The notes beneath the pieces are model-generated. The model was not told the origin of the DNA, searched no databases, and saw nothing but the letters and a program-made list of their open reading frames with translations. Of a stretch of 8,720 nucleotides of DNA, positions 1-8,118 are shown piece after piece. Origin of the DNA: Rhodospirillaceae bacterium (GTDB taxonomy: Bacteria; Pseudomonadota; Alphaproteobacteria; Rhodospirillales; Rhodospirillaceae); NCBI GenBank assembly GCA_002691085.1, contig NZGX01000082.1:1-8720 (forward strand). Direction: 5' to 3'. The stretch's first letter is position 1. Each line of letters opens with the position of its first letter. The position numbers and the translations under genes were made by a program.

Positions 1-1
1 A

Positions 2-94
2 TCTTTACAGGGTGTTGATGGGGCACTCGTGGGAGGAGCAAGCTTAATTTTGGATGATTTTTTAAAAATAATTGAATCTGCCCTAGTAATTTAA
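2..94 (+). CDS. tpiA: Triosephosphate isomerase, C-terminal end (partial)
   Basis: Only the last 30 codons and the TAA stop lie in the window; the gene begins upstream. The frame reads SLQGVDGALVGGASLILDDF and then a short amphipathic tail. The VDGALVGGASL stretch is the conserved C-terminal phosphate-gripping loop of TIM-barrel triosephosphate isomerases, which interconvert dihydroxyacetone phosphate and glyceraldehyde 3-phosphate in cytoplasmic glycolysis and gluconeogenesis. secG follows 52 nt downstream on the same strand, a neighbour pair common in Proteobacteria, and this supports the call. Because only the end is visible, the family rests on this one motif plus gene order. Confidence 0.88.
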   Translation, partial: SLQGVDGALVGGASLILDDFLKIIESALVI

Positions 95-146
95 TGAAAA
101 AAACAATAAATAAAGGCTATAAATTTAAATATAGGTTTAATTCTTT

Positions 147-515
147 ATGATTACCGTAATTCTTGTAATTCACTTAATTCTAGCAATAATTATGATTGGC
201 ATGATTCTCCTTCAAAAAAGTGAAGGTGGAGCAATGGGAGGTGGCCTTACAGGTGGAGCATCAGTTACTGGAATGGCACAAGCACGTGCTCGGGTTACTC
301 CATTAAATAAAGCAACAACCTATGTTGGAATATGTTTTTTTGTTACAAGCCTTGCCCTGGCCTTGCTTGCTAGACCTAAGGATGCGCCTACATCCATTTT
401 TGAGGAAAATAATACAGGTGATTTACCTTCTCTTAATTTAGGGCCTGAACAACTTCCTAATACTGATGGTAATGTTTCACCTGAGACAGTTCCTAGTGTT
501 CCAGTTGCGGAATAA
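147..515 (+). CDS. secG: Preprotein translocase subunit SecG
   Basis: SecG is the small accessory subunit of the SecYEG channel in the inner membrane and assists SecA-driven export. The 122-residue product has the family layout: membrane segment 1 at about residues 2-22, then the Gly-rich cytoplasmic loop starting QKSEGGAMGGG (residues 23-33). Membrane segment 2 follows at about 57-75 (YVGICFFVTSLALALLA), then a hydrophilic, acidic and proline-containing tail. That tail is poorly conserved in the family and makes alphaproteobacterial SecG longer than its core. The ATG at 147 puts the first hydrophobic segment at the very N-terminus, as expected. The only possible Shine-Dalgarno is a weak AGG about 11 nt upstream. 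The gene lies between tpiA and pyrG (63 nt gap), probably in one transcript. No anomalies are seen. Confidence 0.95.
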   Translation: MITVILVIHLILAIIMIGMILLQKSEGGAMGGGLTGGASVTGMAQARARVTPLNKATTYVGICFFVTSLALALLARPKDAPTSIFEENNTGDLPSLNLGPEQLPNTDGNVSPETVPSVPVAE

Positions 516-578
516 TAATTATCAATTTTATCATCTAAATACTTGAAGATTATCGAAATCAAGATACATTGATCTTCC

Positions 579-2210
579 ATGGCAACGCGTTTTGTATTCA
601 TTACCGGTGGCGTGGTATCCTCTCTGGGGAAAGGTATTGCATCTGCAGCTTTAGGAGCTCTTTTGCAGGCAAGGGGCTATACTGTCCGTCTTCGTAAACT
701 TGACCCTTATTTAAACGTTGATCCTGGAACAATGAGCCCATTTCAACATGGGGAAGTTTTTGTTACCGATGATGGTGCTGAGACAGATTTAGATTTAGGC
801 CATTATGAGCGCTTTACTGGCGTAGCTTCAAGGCAGAGCGATAACGTAACAACAGGAAGAATTTACTCAAGCGTTATATCAAAAGAGAGAAAAGGTGATT
901 ATCTTGGAGCTACTGTTCAAGTAATTCCTCATGTTACTGATGCTATAAAGAATTTTATTCAAGCTGATTTGGGTGATGAAGATTTTGTCATTTGTGAAAT
1001 TGGTGGGACGGTTGGTGATATTGAAAGTTTGCCGTTTTTAGAAGCAATTAGGCAACTTGGAAATGAATTAGGATTAAAGAGATCAATTTTTATTCATTTA
1101 ACTTTAGTTCCTTTTATTCAAGCAGCTGGAGAATTAAAAACAAAACCAACTCAGCATTCGGTTAAAGAGCTTCTTGGTTTGGGTATTCAGCCACAGATAT
1201 TAATTTGTCGCATTGAAAGGCCTATGTCACAGTCAGATAAAAGCAAAATAGCGCTTTTTTGTAATGTGCAGGAAGATTGTGTAATTTCAGCTGTTGACTC
1301 TGAAACCATATATTCAGTTCCAATGGACTATCAAACACAAGGTTTGGATAAAGCAGTTTGCAAACACTTTTCTCTTCCAATTTCTAAAGAACCAAACATG
1401 AAAGTATGGAATGAAATTGTTAATTCCATTCATAAACCAGATGGAGAGGTAACAATAGCAATCGTTGGTAAATATGTACAACTTCCCGATGCATATAAGT
1501 CTCTTTCTGAAGCTCTTGATCATGGGGGAATAAGCAATAAGGTAAAGGTTAATTTAAAGTGGCTTGACTCAGAAATTTTTGAAAAAGATAAGGCATTGGA
1601 AGAACTTGAAGATGTTCATGGTATTCTAGTTCCTGGGGGGTTTGGCGAGAGAGGTGCTGAAGGAAAAATAAAAGCTGTTCAGTTTGCGAGAGAAAGAAAC
1701 ATTCCTTATTTTGGAATATGTTTTGGTATGCAAATGGGTGTAGTTGAAGTTGCAAGAAATATTGCAAATATAAAAAATGCTGGATCAACGGAGTTTGGTA
1801 ATCCAGACGAACCAGTAATAGGACTCATGACGGAATGGTATAAGGGAGAATCTCTTGAGAAAAGGGATACAGAAGATGATATCGGAGGCACAATGAGATT
1901 AGGTGCTTATGACTGTAAGATAAGAGCAGGAAGTAAGATTGAGGGCATCTATAAAAAAAGTTTAATATCTGAAAGACATCGACACAGGTACGAAGTAAAT
2001 ATAAACTATAAAGATGTATTGGAGAAAAGTGGATTAAAGTTCTCTGGACTATCTCCTGATGGTTTATTGCCAGAGATTATAGAGTTGGAAGGGCATCCTT
2101 GGTTTATTGGTGTTCAATTTCACCCAGAACTTAAATCAAAACCTTTTGATCCTCACCCACTATTTGTCTCTTTTATTAATGCGGCTCTTGCTCAAGCAAG
2201 GCTTGTTTAA
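579..2210 (+). CDS. pyrG: CTP synthase (glutamine-hydrolysing)
   Basis: PyrG makes CTP from UTP, ATP and glutamine in the cytoplasm, the last step of pyrimidine nucleotide synthesis. At 543 residues it is full length for the family. The N-terminal amidoligase domain opens with FITGGVVSSLGKGIASAALG, the nucleotide-binding loop, and contains CEIGGTVGDIESLPF. The C-terminal class I glutamine amidotransferase domain has the oxyanion region VPGGFGERG. Its nucleophile is Cys381 in YFGICFGMQ, and His515 and Glu517 in GVQFHPE complete the triad. The ATG at 579 gives the standard N-terminus, but no clear Shine-Dalgarno precedes it. kdsA follows after only 24 nt, so co-transcription is likely. All catalytic residues are present and there is no sign of damage. 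Confidence 0.98.
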   Translation: MATRFVFITGGVVSSLGKGIASAALGALLQARGYTVRLRKLDPYLNVDPGTMSPFQHGEVFVTDDGAETDLDLGHYERFTGVASRQSDNVTTGRIYSSVISKERKGDYLGATVQVIPHVTDAIKNFIQADLGDEDFVICEIGGTVGDIESLPFLEAIRQLGNELGLKRSIFIHLTLVPFIQAAGELKTKPTQHSVKELLGLGIQPQILICRIERPMSQSDKSKIALFCNVQEDCVISAVDSETIYSVPMDYQTQGLDKAVCKHFSLPISKEPNMKVWNEIVNSIHKPDGEVTIAIVGKYVQLPDAYKSLSEALDHGGISNKVKVNLKWLDSEIFEKDKALEELEDVHGILVPGGFGERGAEGKIKAVQFARERNIPYFGICFGMQMGVVEVARNIANIKNAGSTEFGNPDEPVIGLMTEWYKGESLEKRDTEDDIGGTMRLGAYDCKIRAGSKIEGIYKKSLISERHRHRYEVNINYKDVLEKSGLKFSGLSPDGLLPEIIELEGHPWFIGVQFHPELKSKPFDPHPLFVSFINAALAQARLV

Positions 2211-2234
2211 AAATAAAGGTAAAGAATTTATAAA

Positions 2235-3092
2235 ATGACCAATGATAAAAAAATACACTGTCACGTTAATATTGGTGAGAATATTTTAGGAAATAATTTG
2301 CCTCTCGTTGCTATAGCAGGACCGTGTCAAATTGAAAGCAAAGATCATGCTCTTGAAACAGCTCAAGCTTTAAAAGAGATTGGAGAGAAGGTAGGTTTGC
2401 CGATTATCTATAAAAGTTCTTTTGATAAAGCAAATCGCACAAGTGTCTCGGGTAAAAGAGGTCTTGGTTTAGAAAAATCGTTAGAAATTTTTGCAGATAT
2501 AAAAAGTAAACTCCAGATGTCTACTCTTACAGATATTCATGAGAAGGAACAATGTAAACCTGTTTCTGAGGTTGTAGATATCCTTCAGATCCCAGCATTC
2601 TTGTGTAGGCAAACTGATTTATTAATAGCAGCAGGAGAAACCGGAGCTGTTGTAAATGTAAAGAAAGGTCAGTTTTTAGCACCATGGGATATGAAAAATG
2701 TTATTACAAAAGTTGAGTCCACTGGTAATAAAAATATTTTGCTTACAGAGAGAGGCGTCTCTTTCGGGTATAATACTTTAGTAAATGATATGAGAGCCAT
2801 ACCTGAAATGGTTAAGACAGGTTACCCTGTTGTAATAGATGCCACGCATTCTGTTCAACAGCCTGGCGGTCAAGGCACAAGCTCGGGAGGAAATAGATTA
2901 TATGCACCTGTTATTGCACGAGCTGCTGTTGCGGTTGGCGTTGCATGTGTTTTTCTCGAAACACACCCAGATCCTGATAAGGCACCATCCGACGGTCCCA
3001 ATATGATTCATATGCATGATATGCCAGAAATTTTATCTGTATTAAAGTCATTTGATAAGCTATCAAAAGAGTATCCTGTTAACGTTGATTAA
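2235..3092 (+). CDS. kdsA: 2-dehydro-3-deoxyphosphooctonate aldolase (KDO-8-phosphate synthase), metal-dependent type
   Basis: KdsA condenses phosphoenolpyruvate with arabinose 5-phosphate to give KDO 8-phosphate, the precursor of the KDO sugar linking lipid A to the LPS core. The 285-residue TIM-barrel protein shows AGPCQIES, KSSFDKANRTS, LQIPAFLCRQTDLL, TERGVSFGYNTLV, DATHS, LETHPDPDKAPSDGPNM in the family order. Cys31, His205, Glu242 and Asp253 sit exactly 20 residues beyond the published Aquifex metal ligands Cys11, His185, Glu222 and Asp233. The E. coli metal-independent enzyme has Asn where Cys31 lies. This is therefore the metal-dependent class, by inference from residues. The ribosome binding site is weak: AAAGG about 14 nt upstream. 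The product substrate PEP is made by enolase, encoded 21 nt downstream. The gene is intact. Confidence 0.97.
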   Translation: MTNDKKIHCHVNIGENILGNNLPLVAIAGPCQIESKDHALETAQALKEIGEKVGLPIIYKSSFDKANRTSVSGKRGLGLEKSLEIFADIKSKLQMSTLTDIHEKEQCKPVSEVVDILQIPAFLCRQTDLLIAAGETGAVVNVKKGQFLAPWDMKNVITKVESTGNKNILLTERGVSFGYNTLVNDMRAIPEMVKTGYPVVIDATHSVQQPGGQGTSSGGNRLYAPVIARAAVAVGVACVFLETHPDPDKAPSDGPNMIHMHDMPEILSVLKSFDKLSKEYPVNVD

Positions 3093-3113
3093 AATTTTTT
3101 AGGGGTTTATTTA

Positions 3114-4400
3114 ATGAGTTCCATTGTTGATATTATTGCTAGAGAAATAATTGATAGTAGAGGTAATCCAACTGTTGAAGTTGATGTTTATCTTGAGTCT
3201 GGTGCTGCAGGAAGAGCTGCAGTGCCCTCTGGAGCATCCACTGGTAGTTATGAAGCTGTTGAGCTCAGAGATGGTGATAAGAAAAGGTATAATGGAAAGG
3301 GTGTTACTAAGGCAGTTGATGCCGTTAATGAAGAAATATTTGAAGTTCTTTCAGGCTTTGATGCTGATGACCAGAAACATATTGATCAAACTTTAATTGA
3401 TCTTGACGGTACTACAAATAAATCTCGTCTTGGTGCAAACGCAATTCTTGGAGTTTCTCTCGCTGTTGCGCAAGCAGCTGCGGAAGATGCAGGAATGGAT
3501 CTTTATCGTTATCTTGGTGGCGTTTCTGCTCATGTCTTGCCTGTTCCCATGATGAATATAATTAATGGTGGACAGCATGCAGATAATCCAATTGATATTC
3601 AGGAATTTATGATAATGCCAGTTGGTGCGGATAACATTCGTCACGCTATACAAATGGGAGCAGAAGTTTTTCACGCATTAAAGAAAACATTGAGTGAAAA
3701 AGGGTTGAGCACGAGTGTTGGTGATGAAGGTGGATTTGCGCCTCAGATAAAAAGCACGAATGAAGCATTAGACCTACTGATGAAATCAATTGAGCATGCA
3801 GGCTATCAACCTCATGAGGATATAGTGCTTGCGATTGATGCAGCATCAACTGAGTTTTATAAAGATGGAAAATACAATCTTTCAGGAGAGAGTAAAAAAC
3901 TTGATTCAACTCAAATGGTTCGTTTTTATGAAGATCTGACATCAAAGTTCCCTATTTATTCAATTGAAGATGGAATGGCCGAAGATGACTGGGATGGATG
4001 GGTTGCTTTGACTGAGTCACTTGGCTCAAAAATACAACTCGTAGGTGATGATTTGTTTGTTACTAATTCTGAGAGATTGGAAACGGGGATTAGAAAGAAT
4101 GCTGCTAATTCAATCCTGATTAAAGTAAACCAAATTGGAACTTTGTCGGAAACCCTAAAGGCAGTTGAAATTGCGCATAAAGCTTCTTTCACAGCCGTCA
4201 TGTCTCACCGTTCAGGAGAGACAGAAGATTCCATTATTGCTGATTTATCAGTTGCAACAAATTGCGGTCAAATCAAGACAGGCTCTCTCTCACGCTCGGA
4301 TAGGCTTGCTAAATATAATCAACTTATTAGAATTAATGAGCAACTTGATCCAACGTCTATCTATGCGGGTTTAGACTTTAAGAGAAAATGGAAAATTTAA
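3114..4400 (+). CDS. eno: Enolase (phosphopyruvate hydratase)
   Basis: Enolase interconverts 2-phosphoglycerate and phosphoenolpyruvate in glycolysis and needs Mg2+. The 428-residue protein is full length. Visible motifs are AREIIDSRGNPTVEV at the N-terminus, the substrate loop SGASTGSYEA, NGGQHADNPIDIQEFMIMP, and SVGDEGGFAP with catalytic Glu205. Further on come the Mg ligands in LAIDAAS, SIEDGMAEDDW and LVGDDLFVTN, the catalytic Lys337 in LIKVNQIGT, and the signature MSHRSGETED. An AGGGG Shine-Dalgarno lies about 8 nt before the ATG, stronger than those of the upstream genes. The gene closes the kdsA-eno run. The next gene starts 99 nt later and is unrelated in function, so the operon probably ends here, although no clear hairpin terminator is visible in that gap. 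Confidence 0.98.
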   Translation: MSSIVDIIAREIIDSRGNPTVEVDVYLESGAAGRAAVPSGASTGSYEAVELRDGDKKRYNGKGVTKAVDAVNEEIFEVLSGFDADDQKHIDQTLIDLDGTTNKSRLGANAILGVSLAVAQAAAEDAGMDLYRYLGGVSAHVLPVPMMNIINGGQHADNPIDIQEFMIMPVGADNIRHAIQMGAEVFHALKKTLSEKGLSTSVGDEGGFAPQIKSTNEALDLLMKSIEHAGYQPHEDIVLAIDAASTEFYKDGKYNLSGESKKLDSTQMVRFYEDLTSKFPIYSIEDGMAEDDWDGWVALTESLGSKIQLVGDDLFVTNSERLETGIRKNAANSILIKVNQIGTLSETLKAVEIAHKASFTAVMSHRSGETEDSIIADLSVATNCGQIKTGSLSRSDRLAKYNQLIRINEQLDPTSIYAGLDFKRKWKI

Positions 4401-4499
4401 TTTTTTCTTAATCTCACTATATGAATATAAACTTTTTTGAAGTTTCTTTTATATTTTAATAATTTAGGATTATTTACTCAAAACAATCGGAGAAATGCA

Positions 4500-6407
4500 A
4501 TGAGGCTATGTGTAATTCTTTTACTAAGTTTTTTTATCACCATTTCATACTCAGAAGAAAATGTTTTGATTTCTCAAGAGCTGAATATGAAAGAGTTAAA
4601 AAAGAGTGCAAAAGATGGTGATGCTTTCGCACAATTTCAATATGCTAGTGAGCTTTACAATACTAACAAAAATAAGTCCACAGCTAAGAAATATGCTCAG
4701 CAAGCGGCTGATACTGGACTTCCTGAGGCACAGTTTTTATTAGGAAAATTTTATGAAACTGGTTTTAGTGTTAAGAAAAGTTATGAAAAAGCATTTGAAT
4801 ATTATGAAAGGTCTTCAACGCAAGGATATGCACTTGCACAAACTGCGCTTGGGCTTTTATATCGAGATGGAAAAGGAGTTAATAAAGATACTATAAAAGC
4901 ATTTGATCTATTTAAACTTGGCGCTGAACAAGGTGTTGCCTTGGCACAATCAAATCTAGGCATAGCCTACTTTAAAGGGTTTGGGGTTAAGAAAGATTTT
5001 AAAGCTGCTCTAAAATGGGCACGATTATCGTCAGAACAGGGTGATGCAGAAGGGCAAAATCTGCTTGGGCTGATTTATATTACAGGACAAGGTGCTGACA
5101 GGAACCCTAAAGAGGCTTATAGGCTTTGGCAATTATCAAGCAGTCAGGGTTTGGCTAAGTCAATACATAACATAGGGGTGCTTTACTATAACGGGCAGGT
5201 TGTCCCACGAGATAAAGATCAGGCCTATAAACTTTTTAACAAAGCATGGGACAAGGGACATGCTGATGCCGGGTATATGATTGGTTCAATGTTTATTTCA
5301 GGGGATGGAATTAGAAGGAGCCGTTCAGGTGGTCGAGCATGGCTAAGACTTGCTGCAGAAAAAGGATCAGGTTTAGCTGCTTATAAGATTGGTGATATTT
5401 ATCTGCAGGGAGATGATGTTGACCAAAGTTTTTCTAAGGCCATCAAATACTTTAGGATTGGTGCAGATTTGGATCATCCAGAATCATTATCAGCAATGGG
5501 TATGATCTATAGACAGGCGTGGGGAGTTACAAAAGATAATGCAGAAGCGGCACGATGGTTTACTCTTGCGCTTAAACATGATGAAAGAAGAGCTCAAAGA
5601 ATGATGGGTATGTTTTACATTGGAGGGGTTGGTGTTGGAAAAGATGTTAATAAAGGGATTGATCTCTTAAAAAAATCTTCAGCACAAGGAGATGCTATTG
5701 CAGCACGAAGCATGGGTGATTTGTATTACAAAAGTTTGGGTGTAAAGCAGGACTTAGATGAAGCTTATAAATGGTATAAACTTGGTGCTGAACGTGATGA
5801 TAAGAAAGCAATAAACAGAGTGGCTGAAGTTAAGAAGGCTTTGGATAAAAATAAACGTGATCAAAAGAATAGAGTACAACGTGCACAAAGAAAAAAATAT
5901 GTGGATGGCATACGAAAAGTTGCATTAGTTGCAAATAGCAAACAAAAAAATAAAGATGTTATAGATGCTGTTATGTTCTTGGAAGCAGGCAATAATGCAG
6001 TTTATTATGATGATCTCCCTGCAGAAGGTAAAAAAACAATCTATTCAAATAATTGCAGGCTTCAATATTCAATTAAACCAGATGTTAAAGAAAATGGAGA
6101 ATACGATTTTAATAAAGTTTACTGGAGTCAATCAACAATTCAGAAAATGCAACAGCCAAATTATATTATAAACCAGATGGTAACATTTTATCAGATTACA
6201 ATTCCATGCAACAATTGCAGAAAAACTACTAATGATGAGTTTGCTGCTGGTTTATTCAGTGCACAAGGATTATTAAAAAACTTGTCTGGACAAGCATCAA
6301 ATGAGATAATTTTTAAAATTAATGTTTCAGATAAAAATAGAATTCAGAGAGCGCTAAGAACTATCCAAAAACATTGCCCAGGGATAAGTCGACAAAGAAG
6401 GTTTTAG
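4500..6407 (+). CDS. Exported Sel1-repeat protein with Cys-containing C-terminal domain
   Basis: The product has 635 residues. The start is set at the ATG at 4500, which has GGAG about 7 nt upstream and begins a signal peptide (MRLCVILLLSFFITISYS, likely signal peptidase I cut near residue 18). The frame also extends to a TTG at 4437, but that start would bury the signal peptide. From about residue 34 to 440 there are about eleven degenerate Sel1-like repeats of roughly 36 residues (pattern A..LG..Y..G.GV..D...A..W), an alpha-helical solenoid used for protein-protein contacts. A strongly basic, probably helical stretch follows (about 441-475). The last 160 residues form a domain I do not recognise, with Cys519, a CxxC (Cys570-Cys573) and Cys626. 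A periplasmic scaffold is plausible; the partner and function are unknown. The gene is convergent with the cupin gene and is separated from it by only 5 nt. Confidence 0.85.
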   Translation: MRLCVILLLSFFITISYSEENVLISQELNMKELKKSAKDGDAFAQFQYASELYNTNKNKSTAKKYAQQAADTGLPEAQFLLGKFYETGFSVKKSYEKAFEYYERSSTQGYALAQTALGLLYRDGKGVNKDTIKAFDLFKLGAEQGVALAQSNLGIAYFKGFGVKKDFKAALKWARLSSEQGDAEGQNLLGLIYITGQGADRNPKEAYRLWQLSSSQGLAKSIHNIGVLYYNGQVVPRDKDQAYKLFNKAWDKGHADAGYMIGSMFISGDGIRRSRSGGRAWLRLAAEKGSGLAAYKIGDIYLQGDDVDQSFSKAIKYFRIGADLDHPESLSAMGMIYRQAWGVTKDNAEAARWFTLALKHDERRAQRMMGMFYIGGVGVGKDVNKGIDLLKKSSAQGDAIAARSMGDLYYKSLGVKQDLDEAYKWYKLGAERDDKKAINRVAEVKKALDKNKRDQKNRVQRAQRKKYVDGIRKVALVANSKQKNKDVIDAVMFLEAGNNAVYYDDLPAEGKKTIYSNNCRLQYSIKPDVKENGEYDFNKVYWSQSTIQKMQQPNYIINQMVTFYQITIPCNNCRKTTNDEFAAGLFSAQGLLKNLSGQASNEIIFKINVSDKNRIQRALRTIQKHCPGISRQRRF

Positions 6408-6412
6408 ATTTT

Positions 6413-6913
6413 TTATTCTGTTTTTTTTGGTGGAACAAACTTCATTGCCTTCATAACGTCTTCTACATTCTCGGGACGAGGAAATGCATCAGGCATTTTC
6501 TCTCCCGGGGTTCTAGTTTTTCCGATTGCTCTAAACCAGTCTTCTAACCCAGGAGGAAAGAAGACCCAAAATAACTTCATATCTTCTTTTCCTGTATTTT
6601 CAATTATATGTCGTGCATACCGACCAAATAAAATAGTTGAACCGGGTTTAACGTCATATTCTTCTTCTTCAATGATACATTTACCTGTTCCTTCATAAAT
6701 AAAGATTAATTCATGATTTTGCTGATGACCATGTTCACGTACGTGGCATCCAGGTGGAAGAAGCTGAGTGCCTGATGAAAAACTGTCATAAGGGGTATTA
6801 TCTGGAGTGAGGCTGACATTGACATATCCTCTTGAGGGAAGGGGCTGCCAAAGACTTTCAGATTCATCCGGTCCAATGACTTTCCACCATGGATCTTTAA
6901 CTGATTGACTCAT
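6413..6913 (-). CDS. Single-domain cupin protein
   Basis: This is a 166-residue protein with one cupin barrel. Cupin motif 1, G(X)5HXH(X)4E(X)6G, is matched exactly from Gly55 to Gly75, with His61, His63 and Glu68 as metal ligands. Motif 2 is recognisable at residues 91-106, with ligand His102 and Asn106, although the usual Pro and second Gly are replaced by Gly and Tyr. All four metal ligands are therefore present and a metal-binding barrel is expected. No signal peptide is seen, so it is probably cytoplasmic. The sequence resembles small cupins that bind or modify a small carboxylate or sugar ligand, but nothing here fixes the substrate or shows enzymatic activity. On the minus strand a GAGGA Shine-Dalgarno lies 7 nt before the ATG. 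It is the only minus-strand gene, divergent from the 97-residue protein gene. Confidence 0.87.
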   Translation of the reverse strand: MSQSVKDPWWKVIGPDESESLWQPLPSRGYVNVSLTPDNTPYDSFSSGTQLLPPGCHVREHGHQQNHELIFIYEGTGKCIIEEEEYDVKPGSTILFGRYARHIIENTGKEDMKLFWVFFPPGLEDWFRAIGKTRTPGEKMPDAFPRPENVEDVMKAMKFVPPKKTE

Positions 6914-6992
6914 TGTTTATTCCTCGATTATCAAATCTCTGAGAATTTATTTTAGTAATTTTTTTATTCTAGCATAAAAAGATATTTTTTTT

Positions 6993-6998
6993 TATAAT
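6993..6998 (+). promoter_or_regulatory. Candidate sigma-70 -10 element for the 97-residue membrane protein
   Basis: A perfect TATAAT lies 25 nt before the ATG at 7024, in an A/T-rich 110-bp gap between divergent genes. The -35 region is weak: TTCTAG at 6968-6973 with a 19-nt spacer is the best candidate. In such AT-rich DNA a single TATAAT can arise by chance, so the call rests mainly on position. Confidence 0.4.
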
Positions 6999-7023
6999 AG
7001 TTTAAATATTGAAGGTATGAATT

Positions 7024-7317
7024 ATGAGTCTTAGAGATATATATAATTTTTTTGCGGACGAGATCAGGTACTTAATAGATGTTCTCTTTTGGGATATTCA
7101 CTGGTTTGATGCCCATATTATTGCAGTTATTCTTTCAATTATCATTTATTTTTTCGCAATAAAAATATTATTAGCAATTTTAGAATGGTCTCCATTTTTG
7201 CGTAAATTCATCAGAAATATTTTCTGGGGAACAGTATATTTCTTTAAAAATAGTGCATCACGACTAGGAAAAATTTTTCAAAAACCAGACACATATGACC
7301 AGAAGAATGAAGATTAA
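7024..7317 (+). CDS. Small membrane protein of unknown function
   Basis: The product has 97 residues and belongs to no family I recognise. The ATG at 7024 has GAAGG 8 nt upstream and a TATAAT 25 nt upstream. Residues about 31-53 (HIIAVILSIIIYFFAIKILL and on) form one strong membrane helix. On both sides lie aromatic and amphipathic stretches (residues 5-28 and 58-76) that could lie along the membrane surface. The C-terminal tail is charged and hydrophilic. There is no cleavable signal, so it is likely anchored in the inner membrane. The gap of 150 nt to the next gene and the separate candidate promoters suggest a single-gene unit. That it is a real gene is supported by the Shine-Dalgarno, the hydropathy pattern and the lack of any competing frame. 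Confidence 0.65.
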   Translation: MSLRDIYNFFADEIRYLIDVLFWDIHWFDAHIIAVILSIIIYFFAIKILLAILEWSPFLRKFIRNIFWGTVYFFKNSASRLGKIFQKPDTYDQKNED

Positions 7318-7414
7318 AATGACAAAACGTAACCTGTCTCTTTTTATATCTTAGAAATATTCTTTTACATATGAAAGAATTGAACAATTTATCCTTTATT
7401 GAAATTCACATTAC

Positions 7415-7442
7415 TTGATTTGCATTTATAAAAGTGTACAAT
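7415..7442 (+). promoter_or_regulatory. Candidate sigma-70 promoter for the exported protein at 7468
   Basis: TTGATT (7415-7420) and TACAAT (7437-7442) are separated by 16 nt, close to the sigma-70 consensus. The predicted transcript start near 7449 falls just before the GAGG Shine-Dalgarno at 7458-7461. That favours translation from 7468 over the ATG at 7456, which would be almost leaderless. Matched by eye only. Confidence 0.42.
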
Positions 7443-7467
7443 TCAAGAAAAACATATGAGGAAAATT

Positions 7468-8118
7468 ATGAAATATTCTAACATACCAATAATTCTTTCT
7501 TTTATATTTATTGCAAACACAGTTTATGCTGGACCATGTGATGATTATCCTTACTTTCATCAGCAAAAATATTTTGAACTTTTACCCGATGGAAAAATGA
7601 AAATTCTTGTTACAGCAAGAGAGGATATAGCGGTTAATGATGCAGGTATAGTGACAGTAGCAATGGAAACTGCTGGAGAACTCGCTAGAGCAGAAATGTC
7701 CCGTTTTATGCTTGAAGAAACTGGAAGATATTGTGAAAGCACAGACACGACAACTCAAACTATTACATATGCTGTAGATGAAAATTCTCCTAATAAAAAT
7801 ACTCAAATTGAAAGAATAAAAGAGCGTGTGTGTAGTTTGGCAAATGCTACTAGCGCGCTTCTAACAGGTGTTTATGAAGTTGCTCGGTGCGTTCAGGTTA
7901 ATGAGGAGCCTCGAGTGGTTTATATTACTGTTGGGGTAAGTCCAGATAGTCAGGACGCTGCTGCTCGTTTATCTGAACAGACAAATGATTCATTAAATCG
8001 CTCCACCAGACCGCAAGGGACATTAAGACCAGGACAAGAAGACCAGGGCAGTTCAGGTGGTGGATCTCTTAACCGAGACTATGATAGAAAGGATACCGAG
8101 GGTCTAAAAAAGTTCTAA
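7468..8118 (+). CDS. Exported protein, zero-frame product of a candidate frameshift gene
   Basis: The zero-frame product has 216 residues. The ATG at 7468 is preferred because GAGG lies 6 nt upstream; an in-frame ATG at 7456 would add only four residues. The signal peptide is MKYSNIPIILSFIFIANTVYA, with a cut after VYA at residue 21. Pro before Cys24 rules out a usual lipobox. The mature domain (about residues 35-157) has four cysteines (24, 89, 122, 141), enough for two disulfides in the periplasm. Its pattern, an Ala-rich helix (VTVAMETAGELARAEMSRF) and a final strand VVYITVGV, recalls the LPP20/FlgT-N type of envelope domain; this is a weak resemblance. Residues about 168-213 are a low-complexity Gly, Ser, Arg, Gln and Asp linker. 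The frame stops at TAA two codons after A AAA AAG, and the -1 frame continues as a second domain. Confidence 0.8.
   Translation: MKYSNIPIILSFIFIANTVYAGPCDDYPYFHQQKYFELLPDGKMKILVTAREDIAVNDAGIVTVAMETAGELARAEMSRFMLEETGRYCESTDTTTQTITYAVDENSPNKNTQIERIKERVCSLANATSALLTGVYEVARCVQVNEEPRVVYITVGVSPDSQDAAARLSEQTNDSLNRSTRPQGTLRPGQEDQGSSGGGSLNRDYDRKDTEGLKKF

Noticed and set aside
320..601. Minus-strand open frame of 93 codons across secG and the pyrG start
   Set aside because: It lies antisense to secG, and its protein shows no recognisable pattern and no ribosome binding site.
3151..4374. Several other-frame and antisense open frames inside eno
   Set aside because: All overlap the intact enolase frame and have low-complexity or cysteine- and histidine-rich products typical of shadow frames.
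4437..4499. Upstream extension of the Sel1 protein from a TTG at 4437
   Set aside because: It would add 21 residues before a clear signal peptide. The ATG at 4500 has GGAG at good spacing, whereas the TTG has none.
7321..7345. GACA/TGTC inverted repeat followed by T5 as a terminator for the 97-residue gene
   Set aside because: A 4-bp stem with a 10-nt loop is too weak and is expected by chance in AT-rich DNA.
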